A stretch of DNA of 47,140 nt, taken from the NCBI RefSeq assembly GCF_014637795.1, contig NZ_BMFD01000014.1:55491-102630 (forward strand), read 5' to 3'. The position numbers and the translations under genes are program-made. This document shows, one piece after another, positions 28,140 through 34,419 of this stretch. Every line of letters starts with the position of its first letter. Position 1 is the stretch's first letter. Under the pieces are notes generated by a model. It was not told the DNA's origin. It saw only the letters and a list, made by a program, of their open reading frames with translations, and made no database searches. This stretch comes from Belliella aquatica. GTDB taxonomy: Bacteria > Bacteroidota > Bacteroidia > Cytophagales > Cyclobacteriaceae.

Positions 28140-28176
28140 CTTTATATCTATTTTTATTTCTATTATATTTCAATTT
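28132..28176. repeat. Tandem 11-bp TATTTC-type repeat array (array 2)
   Basis: Four units start at 28132, 28143, 28155 and 28166 (steps 11, 12, 11): TATTTCAACTT, TATATCTATTT, TATTTCTATTA and TATTTCAATTT. The array abuts the truncated ATPase fragment, whose open frame begins inside the first unit, and lies 24 bases before the DUF885 ATG. Confidence 0.75.
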
Positions 28177-28200
28177 AAGATTCACCAATGTCATTCGAAT

Positions 28201-29883
28201 ATGAAAAACCTAATTCTACTCTTCTTCAGTTTTTTGATTATCCAAACCTCCTTTGCGACCGAATTGTATCATGCCATCAGCAGCTATCAAGCAGATGCGA
28301 GTGCTCTCGGCAGAAAATATAACAATCCCAATTCTGAGGAGTATTTTCAAAGATTTGATAAGCTTTATTCTGACTGGTTAAGTGCATTACAAGCGATGCC
28401 TTATGATAGTTATTCCATGGATGGGAAATTGGATTACCAGATATTTAAGAATTACTTGCAGAAGCAGCAGTACTTTCATCAAGCAGCTTATGAGGAATTC
28501 AAAGCTGTTAAAAATGTGGTGGATTTCGGAAAGCCTTTAGAGGATTTTTATCAAAAAAGAAGAGCAGCTATCAAGCCTAATGCACAAGAGCTAGCGGCTA
28601 CTTTTGATCAAGTAGAAAGGCTTGCCAAAACTAAATGGGAGCAGATGAAGAAGGCTAAGCAATACACATCTTGGCAACAAGCAGAACTTGCTGCAGCTGT
28701 GGTGGAATCGCTGAGGAGAAATACAGATGAGGCTTATAGATTTTATTTTGATTATGATCCAGAGTTTACTTGGTGGATGAAAAAGCCCATGGAAAGTCTG
28801 AATCAGACTTTGAAAGCCTATTCTAGTTTTCTTCAAAGTCACTTTGAAAATACCGTTGTCAAAGATGACGGCTCAGGAATCATCGGAAAGCCAATTGGTA
28901 AAACAAATATTGAAAAAGAATTGCAGTATAATATGATTCCCTACTCAGCTGAGGAGCTGATCAAGGAGGGTGAAAAACAATATGCGTGGTGTGAAGCTGA
29001 GATGATCAAAGCGTCAGAGGAATTGGGTTTTGGTAAAGATTGGAGAAAAGCCTTGGAGCATGTCAAAAACCAATATGTTCCAGCTGGAGTATGGCCGGGA
29101 ATGGTAGTAGAGATGGCTGATGAAGCCATCGATTTCGTGGAAAAGCGAGATTTACTGACTATTCCTGACATGGCAAAAGAAACTTGGAGGACAACCATGA
29201 TGTCGGCGGAAAGGCAAAAAGTCAGCCCTTTCTTTTTGGGTGGAGAGTCGATACTGATTTCTTATCCAACTTCTGAAATGTCCCACGAAGATAAAATGAT
29301 GAGTATGCGTGGCAATAACCCACACTTCTCTAGAGCGGTGGTGCATCATGAATTGATTCCAGGCCATCATTTGCAACAGTTTATGAATCAGCGTCATTTT
29401 CCTCACAGAAGGATGTTCAACACGCCATTTTGGGTAGAAGGTTGGACTTTGTATTGGGAGTTCAATCTTTGGGACAAGGATTTCCCTAGAAATGTAGAAG
29501 ATAAAGTTGGGATGCTTTTTTGGAGAATGCACAGAGCAGCAAGAATTATTTTTTCACTGAAATATCACCTTGGAGAATGGACACCACAGCAATGCATAGA
29601 TTTCTTGGTAGACAATGTTGGACACGAAAGAGCCAATGCAGAAGCAGAAGTTCGCCGGTCCTTTGAAGGCAGCTATGGACCGCTTTATCAATTGGCTTAT
29701 ATGATTGGAGGTATCCAGGTTTACCAATTGAGACAAGAGATGGTAGAAGGTGGGAAACTGACAGAGAAAGAATTTCACGACTATTTCATTACACAAAATT
29801 ACATGCCGATAGAACTCCTCAGGGCAAGGATGAAAGAGGATTTGCCGAGAGATTTTAAGAGTTCTTGGAAGTTTTTGAAGTAA
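28201..29883 (+). CDS. DUF885 family protein, probable secreted metallopeptidase-like
   Basis: A 560-residue exported protein with a signal peptide at residues 1-19 (ending SFAT). The long helical body carries the signature VVHHELIPGHHLQQF near residues 379-393, the HExxPGHH motif that resembles a gluzincin zinc site, and a downstream acidic helix near NVGHERANAEAEVRR that could supply the third ligand. DUF885 proteins are abundant in Bacteroidota, usually exported, and presumed peptidases, but few have been characterised. Length matches the family. Start at ATG 28201 follows the repeat array by 24 bases. The stop is immediately followed by the promoter candidate of the next gene. Confidence 0.88.
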   Translation: MKNLILLFFSFLIIQTSFATELYHAISSYQADASALGRKYNNPNSEEYFQRFDKLYSDWLSALQAMPYDSYSMDGKLDYQIFKNYLQKQQYFHQAAYEEFKAVKNVVDFGKPLEDFYQKRRAAIKPNAQELAATFDQVERLAKTKWEQMKKAKQYTSWQQAELAAAVVESLRRNTDEAYRFYFDYDPEFTWWMKKPMESLNQTLKAYSSFLQSHFENTVVKDDGSGIIGKPIGKTNIEKELQYNMIPYSAEELIKEGEKQYAWCEAEMIKASEELGFGKDWRKALEHVKNQYVPAGVWPGMVVEMADEAIDFVEKRDLLTIPDMAKETWRTTMMSAERQKVSPFFLGGESILISYPTSEMSHEDKMMSMRGNNPHFSRAVVHHELIPGHHLQQFMNQRHFPHRRMFNTPFWVEGWTLYWEFNLWDKDFPRNVEDKVGMLFWRMHRAARIIFSLKYHLGEWTPQQCIDFLVDNVGHERANAEAEVRRSFEGSYGPLYQLAYMIGGIQVYQLRQEMVEGGKLTEKEFHDYFITQNYMPIELLRARMKEDLPRDFKSSWKFLK

Positions 29884-29886
29884 TTC

Positions 29887-29916
29887 TTTGCTTTTTAGTT
29901 GGGGGGGGTATATTTG
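29887..29916 (+). promoter_or_regulatory. Promoter candidate with an 8-G tract in the spacer
   Basis: TTTG at 29887-29890, an 18-base spacer, then TATATTTG at 29909-29916, the exact Bacteroidota -33/-7 arrangement. The last eight bases of the spacer (29901-29908) are all G. The start codon of the lipoprotein gene follows 21 bases after the box. Slippage in the G run would alter spacing and possibly expression. Confidence 0.65.
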
Positions 29917-29937
29917 AATTAACCAAAGTTTTAATTA

Positions 29938-31002
29938 ATGAAGAATTTCATTTTACTATTTCTTCTGTTCAGTGTAGCTTGTGAAAGTAAGTCTGATTAT
30001 CAGAACTCGATGAATTTGGATATTGAATCGACCAAATTACTGGAAAACATTAGCTTGACTGCTGAATCGACTTCAACTGCCTTAATATCTAATGGTGAGA
30101 TGGTTTCAGTAACTGAAAAAGGTCAAATTGTAATTTATTCCATTGATGGGAATCAAATAAAAGTCTTAGATAAAAAAGGTGAAGGAGAGCTGGAATTAAA
30201 AAATCCAACTTTGGTAAGCACTTTCGAAGATGGTTTCTTAGTTTGGTGTAGAGATCTTTTGAAAATGGTTGCATTTGATTCAGAGGGAAATCCAATTGAA
30301 GAATATTTTGGTTTCAATCACTCCATTAAAAAATTTGTAGTAAAAGAAAACCTGATTTTTACTTACATAAATACTTTAGTTGATAAGCCCTTCATTCAAA
30401 TTTATGATATGGAAGAGGGGAGAATAATTAAAGAAATAGGAAACACTGTAAATGAACAATTGATCAGCAATTTAAATAGCTGTGGTGGAGGAATAACTTT
30501 ATATAATGATCAGATCGTATTCGCTTCTTCAAATAGTTTAAATCTCTATGTTGTAGAAGGTGATGAATACCAAATCAAGGAGATTGAAATTTCGGATTTG
30601 GATTTTATTGAATTAAAAATAAGTGAAGATGCAGAAAATCTAATTAACAGTAGTCAAAGAAAAGCTATTGAAATGTCTTTAGGCAGAGCAGTAATTACTG
30701 GTTTATTTCAGGTTGGGCAAGATTTGATTTTATTAGGCGAGGTAGGAGAAATGACTATTTCAGGTGGTGCTTTAAATTCCAAGAATAGAAAATCATTCAT
30801 CTGGAAAATAGATAAGGAGTTTAATATTATTGGAAAATATTTTTATGACTTAGACCCTTCAATTTCTTGTAAGCTTGTTAGTTCACATGGTGATTTTCTA
30901 GCTAGAATCGTTCAAAGGCAAGGAGAAGAAGAAATGGACTATTATTTAGAGCAACTACAATTATCTACAGTTTTAGAAAATCAAACCTTAGTGAAGGGAT
31001 AG
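29938..31002 (+). CDS. Lipoprotein with beta-propeller-like repeats, unknown function
   Basis: A 354-residue exported protein. The short signal MKNFILLFLLFSVAC ends in a lipobox with C15. The mature part has repeated strand patterns such as MVSVTEKGQIVIYSIDGNQIKVLDKKGEG and GFLVWCRDLLKMVAFDSEGNPIEEYFG split by glycine turns, which look like the six-bladed propeller proteins common in Bacteroidota lipoproteins (NHL/BF3164-like). No catalytic residues can be named. Its promoter contains an 8-G tract. The next gene is 38 bases downstream and may be cotranscribed. Surface or periplasmic placement is inferred. Confidence 0.72.
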   Translation: MKNFILLFLLFSVACESKSDYQNSMNLDIESTKLLENISLTAESTSTALISNGEMVSVTEKGQIVIYSIDGNQIKVLDKKGEGELELKNPTLVSTFEDGFLVWCRDLLKMVAFDSEGNPIEEYFGFNHSIKKFVVKENLIFTYINTLVDKPFIQIYDMEEGRIIKEIGNTVNEQLISNLNSCGGGITLYNDQIVFASSNSLNLYVVEGDEYQIKEIEISDLDFIELKISEDAENLINSSQRKAIEMSLGRAVITGLFQVGQDLILLGEVGEMTISGGALNSKNRKSFIWKIDKEFNIIGKYFYDLDPSISCKLVSSHGDFLARIVQRQGEEEMDYYLEQLQLSTVLENQTLVKG

Positions 31003-31040
31003 CGTTTTCATGATAGTATACGTCTCGGAAAAAAAGCATT

Positions 31041-31439
31041 ATGAAAATACTACCCCTTATTTTATTTGTTCTTCTGGCATTTCAGGTAAATGCCCAAGAA
31101 ATAAAGCAAAAATCGCAGACTTCTTTGTTGCTCTATCCTGAGATCTATCAGATTGCGAAGATTGAATTGTCAGAAGCGGGACTGTTAAGTGATTTGGTTA
31201 ATTTTTGTGATGCGGCAACATTCAGTTTGATTGAGGTGGAAAAAGGATACGAAATAATGCGGATTTATCCTCAAAGTGTGGGTGCAGAACTAGCCGCTAT
31301 GAATTTTGAAGATCAGTTGAATAAAGAATTGGAAGGAAAAGCAAAAGTTGTAAGTGTCAAGTCCTATGGTAGAGAATACTTGCCGCAAGTTTATGTAAAT
31401 CAAATATCAAAGGGAAGTGTGAGAATAAGGGTGGATTGA
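31041..31439 (+). CDS. Small secreted protein of unknown function
   Basis: A 132-residue protein with a clear type I signal peptide (residues 1-19, ending VNAQ-E). The mature part has two cysteine-poor alpha/beta segments (LLYPEIYQIAKIELSEAGL and YEIMRIYPQSVGAELAAMNFEDQLNKE, read in pieces). I do not recognise a family. It starts 38 bases after the propeller lipoprotein, so an operon is likely, and ends 88 bases before the Rrf2 regulator. It should be periplasmic or outer-membrane associated. Confidence 0.7.
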   Translation: MKILPLILFVLLAFQVNAQEIKQKSQTSLLLYPEIYQIAKIELSEAGLLSDLVNFCDAATFSLIEVEKGYEIMRIYPQSVGAELAAMNFEDQLNKELEGKAKVVSVKSYGREYLPQVYVNQISKGSVRIRVD

Positions 31440-31513
31440 ATTCATCAATATTGATATTTTAGATACTTTGGTTGCCTTGAGATTTGCTTCCTTTTCAAAT
31501 CAGATAAAAAGGT

Positions 31514-31521
31514 TATTTTTG
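31514..31521 (+). promoter_or_regulatory. Candidate -7 box immediately before the Rrf2 gene
   Basis: TATTTTTG fits TAnnTTTG and ends only five bases before the ATG at 31527. If used, the transcript would begin at or next to the start codon, so it would be leaderless. No good -33 element is seen at 18 bases. Confidence 0.4.
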
Positions 31522-31526
31522 TAGCT

Positions 31527-31943
31527 ATGCTATCCAAAAAAACAAAATATGCTTTTCATGCCCTAACTTATTTGGGTAAAAACAGAGATCAAAAGACCGT
31601 CTTGATTCAAGATATCGCCGCTGCGTATGGTATCTCTCATAAATTTTTAGAAAACATCCTATTAGAGTTAAAGAAAGCAGGGATTCTTGGCTCTAAGAAA
31701 GGAAAAGGTGGAGGTTATTATTTGATCAAAGAACCTAAAGATGTGGCTTTATCAAAAGTGATTAGACTATTGGATGGTCCAATAGCCTTGCTGCCCTGTG
31801 TGAGTTTAAACTATTACGAACCCTGTGCAGAGTGTCAAAGTGAAGCTGAATGTGGACTCAATAAGGTTATGATTCAAGTAAGAGACGAAATGCTTAATGT
31901 ATTGGAAAACAAATCATTAGCAGATATTTTAGATAAAGAGTAA
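31527..31943 (+). CDS. Rrf2 family transcriptional regulator, likely Fe-S or cysteine responsive
   Basis: A 138-residue winged-helix regulator of the Rrf2 group (IscR, CymR, NsrR). The DNA-binding part is MLSKKTKYAFHALTYLGK through ISHKFLENILLELKKAGILGSKKGKGGGYYL. The C-terminal half has four cysteines, C91, C100, C103 and C109, in the region where IscR holds its three cluster ligands, so an iron-sulfur cluster is plausible. It is placed directly before the sulfate reduction genes, and a 10-bp inverted repeat overlaps the promoter of the next transcript, so it is probably the local regulator of sulfur assimilation. That role is inferred. The start ATG follows closely a promoter box. Confidence 0.9.
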   Translation: MLSKKTKYAFHALTYLGKNRDQKTVLIQDIAAAYGISHKFLENILLELKKAGILGSKKGKGGGYYLIKEPKDVALSKVIRLLDGPIALLPCVSLNYYEPCAECQSEAECGLNKVMIQVRDEMLNVLENKSLADILDKE

Positions 31944-31955
31944 AATTTTTTCTCC

Positions 31956-31984
31956 ATAAACCCTATAAAAATTGTAGAGTTTAT
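31956..31984 (+). promoter_or_regulatory. Inverted repeat, candidate Rrf2 operator
   Basis: ATAAACCCTA (31956-31965) and TAGAGTTTAT (31975-31984) form a 10-bp inverted repeat with one mismatch and a 9-base spacer. It lies directly upstream of the TACTTTTG box at 31986, covering where the polymerase would bind. Confidence 0.55.
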
Positions 31985-31985
31985 A

Positions 31986-31993
31986 TACTTTTG
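31986..31993 (+). promoter_or_regulatory. Candidate -7 box of the DUF2061-cysH transcript
   Basis: TACTTTTG matches TAnnTTTG, 25 bases before the ATG at 32019. The expected -33 position falls inside the inverted repeat at 31956-31984. Confidence 0.5.
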
Positions 31994-32018
31994 TAATTCA
32001 ACTTTTAATAAAAGTATT

Positions 32019-32291
32019 ATGATTCTGGATCAACCGATCAAAAAATGGTTTGTGGACAACACAGGAAAGGATAGCAATATCAAGAGTTTCCTGAAATCTA
32101 TTTCCTGGAGGATTGTCGGGACATTCGACACCATTGTCATATCATATTTCATTACTGGCCAATTGAAAATGGCTCTATCGATAGGTTCAATTGAGGTAAT
32201 CAGCAAGATTGTACTCTACTATTTTCATGAAAGAGTTTGGGAAAAATTCACAAAAGAGAAAAAAGATGAACATACAAAAGAGTTTGCCTGA
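32019..32291 (+). CDS. DUF2061 family membrane protein
   Basis: A 90-residue protein with the DUF2061 signature: FLKSISWRIVGTFDTIVISYFITG followed by SIGSIEVISKIVLYYFHERVW, read in two blocks. Two membrane helices are likely. Its function is unknown, but members often sit next to sulfate assimilation genes or fused to related modules. Here its last 26 bases overlap the start of cysH, strong evidence for coupled expression with that gene. The promoter carries a candidate Rrf2 operator. Confidence 0.88.
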   Translation: MILDQPIKKWFVDNTGKDSNIKSFLKSISWRIVGTFDTIVISYFITGQLKMALSIGSIEVISKIVLYYFHERVWEKFTKEKKDEHTKEFA

Positions 32292-32970
32292 GTTAAGGCT
32301 TAAGATAGATGAGTTGGGTCCTGTGAACGGCTTACAATTCCTAGCTGATCTTTTTCGGGAAAAGGTTGTTTTTTCTACTTCTCTGGGTCAAGAAGATCAA
32401 GTGATTACCCATATGATTGCAGACAATTATATCCCCATACAAATTTTCTCTTTGGATACAGGGAGGTTATTTCCAGAAACTTTAGACTTGATCGCCCGCA
32501 CAGAAAGTAAATATAAAAAAAGAATTGAAGTGCTTTATCCAGAGCGATCTTCTGCGGAGTCTTTGGTCAGAGAAATAGGCATTAATGGCTTATATGACTC
32601 AGTAGAAAACCGGAAATCCTGCTGCTATGTACGTAAAGTTGAACCACTTAAGAGAGCTTTGGCAGGAAAAAGCATATGGGTAACAGGGTTAAGGGCGGAG
32701 CAAAGTCCAAATAGAAGTGATATGCAAAAGTTGGAATGGGATGAAGCCAATCAAATTATCAAATACAACCCTTTACTTGATTGGTCTTATCATGAAATGA
32801 TCGCTTACATCAATCAAGAAAACATACCCTACAATCCGCTGCATAATAAAGGATTTATTAGCATAGGCTGTGCTCCATGCACGCGAGCAATCTCAGATGG
32901 CGAAGATGCCAGAGCAGGAAGATGGTGGTGGGAAGAATCGAAGAAAGAGTGTGGTTTGCATGCTAAATAG
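32266..32970 (+). CDS. cysH: Phosphoadenylyl-/adenylyl-sulfate reductase CysH, iron-sulfur type
   Basis: The enzyme reduces APS or PAPS to sulfite. From ATG 32266 it has 234 residues; an in-frame ATG at 32209 would start deep inside the DUF2061 gene and adds no family sequence. The PP-loop-like motif FSTSLGQED is near residue 40. Cysteine pairs C119-C120 (KSCCYVRK) and C202/C205 (GCAPCTR) bind a [4Fe-4S] cluster in the APS-using group, and the catalytic C229 is in KKECGLH. As no APS kinase gene is seen in the cluster, APS is the likely substrate. Overlaps the DUF2061 gene by 26 bases. Ends in a tract of repeats. Confidence 0.95.
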   Translation: MNIQKSLPELRLKIDELGPVNGLQFLADLFREKVVFSTSLGQEDQVITHMIADNYIPIQIFSLDTGRLFPETLDLIARTESKYKKRIEVLYPERSSAESLVREIGINGLYDSVENRKSCCYVRKVEPLKRALAGKSIWVTGLRAEQSPNRSDMQKLEWDEANQIIKYNPLLDWSYHEMIAYINQENIPYNPLHNKGFISIGCAPCTRAISDGEDARAGRWWWEESKKECGLHAK

Positions 32971-32974
32971 ATAC

Positions 32975-33000
32975 AAGACATAAGACGCAAGATTCAAGAC
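32975..33000 (+). repeat. AAGAC/AAGAT heptad array (7-bp period)
   Basis: AAGACAT, AAGACGC, AAGATTC and AAGAC start at 32975, 32982, 32989 and 32996. It begins 5 bases after the cysH stop codon. Related words recur on the other side of cysD at 34132-34150. Confidence 0.8.
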
Positions 33001-33020
33001 AGGTTTAACCAAACTTCAAG

Positions 33021-33076
33021 ATTCATCATTCGGAATTCATTATTAAAAATTTAGAATGTCGAATAAAGAATAATGA
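33021..33076 (+). repeat. AT-phased heptad array (7-bp period)
   Basis: Eight consecutive 7-base words, each starting with AT (ATTCATC, ATTCGGA, ATTCATT, ATTAAAA, ATTTAGA, ATGTCGA, ATAAAGA, ATAATGA), run without a break. Word content drifts but the phase holds. Confidence 0.6.
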
Positions 33077-33095
33077 AGTGGGTAACAAATGGTTA

Positions 33096-33140
33096 AAGAC
33101 TTTAGTCTTGGACCAAAAACTAGCAGTCTTTAGACTGCTA
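33096..33140. repeat. Pair of hairpin repeats sharing AGTCTTTAGACT-like cores
   Basis: AAGACT-TT-AGTCTT at 33096-33109 and TAGCAGTCT-TT-AGACTGCTA at 33121-33140 are two perfect hairpins 11 bases apart. The stems share the (A)GTCT/AGAC(T) words. No T run follows, so they are probably dispersed repeats rather than terminators. Confidence 0.6.
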
Positions 33141-33191
33141 ATAAAATTACAGAGATAAAACATGAAAATGATGGCTGTCGCAATTTTCGAC

Positions 33192-33226
33192 AAAAATCAG
33201 AAATCAAAAATCAAAAATCTAAAATA
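33192..33226 (+). repeat. AAAAATC heptad array (7-bp period)
   Basis: AAAAATC, AGAAATC, AAAAATC, AAAAATC and TAAAATA start at 33192, 33199, 33206, 33213 and 33220. It ends three bases before the cysD ATG and so forms its leader. Confidence 0.75.
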
Positions 33227-33229
33227 AAT

Positions 33230-34129
33230 ATGTCAAACCTATTTATACCAAATCCAAAAGAAGCGGAATCGATCCATATTTTGCGGGAAGTAGCGGCTCA
33301 GTTTGAGAAGCCTGTATTGCTTTTTTCTGGAGGGAAAGACTCCATCACTTTGGTAAGATTGGCACAGAAAGCATTTTATCCTGCGAGAATTCCTTTTCCT
33401 CTTTTGCATATTGATACGGGACATAATTTTCCAGAGACTATAGCATTCCGTGATCAGCTAGTCGAAGAACTTGGCTTGGAATTGATTGTCAGAAATGTAC
33501 AAGATTCAATCGATCAAGGAAAAGTTACTGAGGAACGAGGAAGGTACGCAAGTAGAAACACACTGCAGACTACCACTTTATTGGATGCAATAGAAGAGTT
33601 CAAGTTTGATGCTTGTATTGGTGGAGCGCGAAGAGATGAAGAAAAGGCGAGAGCAAAGGAGCGTGTATTTTCAGTAAGGGACGATTTTGGTCAGTGGGAT
33701 GAAAAGAATCAAAGACCAGAACTTTTTGACATGCTTAATGGGAAAATCCATCAAGGTCAAAATGTAAGAGTTTTCCCTATTTCAAACTGGACAGAACTGG
33801 ATGTTTGGGAATATATCAAAAATGAAGACATGAAAATTCCTTCTATCTATTTCGCTCACAAAAGGGAAGTGTTCTTTAGAGACGGGATGGTTTGGACAGC
33901 AAATCAGCATGTTTACAGAGATAATTCTGAGGAAGTAGTGGAAAGAATGGTACGATTTAGAACAGTTGGTGACATGACTTGTACAGCTGCTGTACTTTCA
34001 GATGCGGATACCTTGGAAGCAGTTGTTGATGAAATTCGTCTTTCAACCATTTCAGAACGAGGTGCGAGAATTGACGACAAACGCTCCGAAGCAGCGATGG
34101 AGAAAAGAAAGAAGGTTGGGTATTTTTAA
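33230..34129 (+). CDS. cysD: Sulfate adenylyltransferase subunit 2 (CysD)
   Basis: With CysN it makes APS from sulfate and ATP, the first step of assimilation. The 299 residues match the family. The PP-loop SGGKDS is at residues 33-38, followed by FPLLHIDTGHNFPET and the conserved arginine-rich ARRDEEKARAKERVFSVRD. The start codon follows an A-rich heptad array with no visible Shine-Dalgarno site, and the next gene cysN is 290 bases away rather than overlapping as is often seen; that gap is full of repeats. Identity is very sure. Confidence 0.97.
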   Translation: MSNLFIPNPKEAESIHILREVAAQFEKPVLLFSGGKDSITLVRLAQKAFYPARIPFPLLHIDTGHNFPETIAFRDQLVEELGLELIVRNVQDSIDQGKVTEERGRYASRNTLQTTTLLDAIEEFKFDACIGGARRDEEKARAKERVFSVRDDFGQWDEKNQRPELFDMLNGKIHQGQNVRVFPISNWTELDVWEYIKNEDMKIPSIYFAHKREVFFRDGMVWTANQHVYRDNSEEVVERMVRFRTVGDMTCTAAVLSDADTLEAVVDEIRLSTISERGARIDDKRSEAAMEKRKKVGYF

Positions 34130-34131
34130 GA

Positions 34132-34150
34132 GAGACTCAAGATTCAAGAC
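34132..34150 (+). repeat. Short AAGATTC heptad run
   Basis: GAGACTC, AAGATTC and AAGAC start at 34132, 34139 and 34146, 7 bp apart, just after the cysD stop. It shares words with the array after cysH (32975-33000), so copies flank cysD. Confidence 0.55.
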
Positions 34151-34200
34151 TTTGCACTCTATTTATAATAAAATAAATGATGGGAAAATTAGGCAAGAAA

Positions 34201-34294
34201 AACCCCAAAGGGGTTAAACTTTCAATAGCCCCGTATGCAATGCGGGGAATAGAGATAGGGTTTTCATGCTGGTTTGAACAACCCTGAAAGGGTT
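34201..34294. repeat. REP-like palindromic element with three GC-rich hairpins
   Basis: AACCCC-AAA-GGGGTT (34201-34215), CCCCG with CGGGG (34229-34247), and AACCCT-GAA-AGGGTT (34280-34294) follow one another. The first and third hairpins share flanking GGTT(A/G)AACTT. They stand out as GC islands in AT-rich DNA, the look of repetitive extragenic palindromes. Confidence 0.7.
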
Positions 34295-34419
34295 GAACTT
34301 CTTTAATCGAAGTAGAGAAATTCTATAAAAAATCAAGTTTTGAAAATGACTTTACCAGAAAAAATTTAAAAGAGAAACCCGTGGAATCTGCGAAATCCGC
34401 GAGAGTAAATAAAAGTAAG

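Larger units (their letters stand above)
32971..33229. other. Repeat-rich gap between cysH and cysD
   Basis: These 259 bases contain almost nothing except short repeats: an AAGAC heptad array (32975-33000), an AT-phased heptad array (33021-33076), two hairpins (33096-33140) and an AAAAATC heptad array (33192-33226) ending three bases before the cysD ATG. No gene is visible. Confidence 0.75.
34130..34419. other. Repeat-rich gap between cysD and cysN
   Basis: The 290-base gap holds a heptad run (34132-34150), a palindromic element (34201-34294) and, near 34385-34405, ATCTGCG and AATCCGCG words related to the 13480-13562 element. Nothing coding is seen. Confidence 0.65.

Noticed and set aside
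32209-32265. Upstream ATG for CysH
   Set aside because: It lies within the DUF2061 reading region and adds 19 residues with no family similarity; ATG 32266 gives the normal N-terminus.
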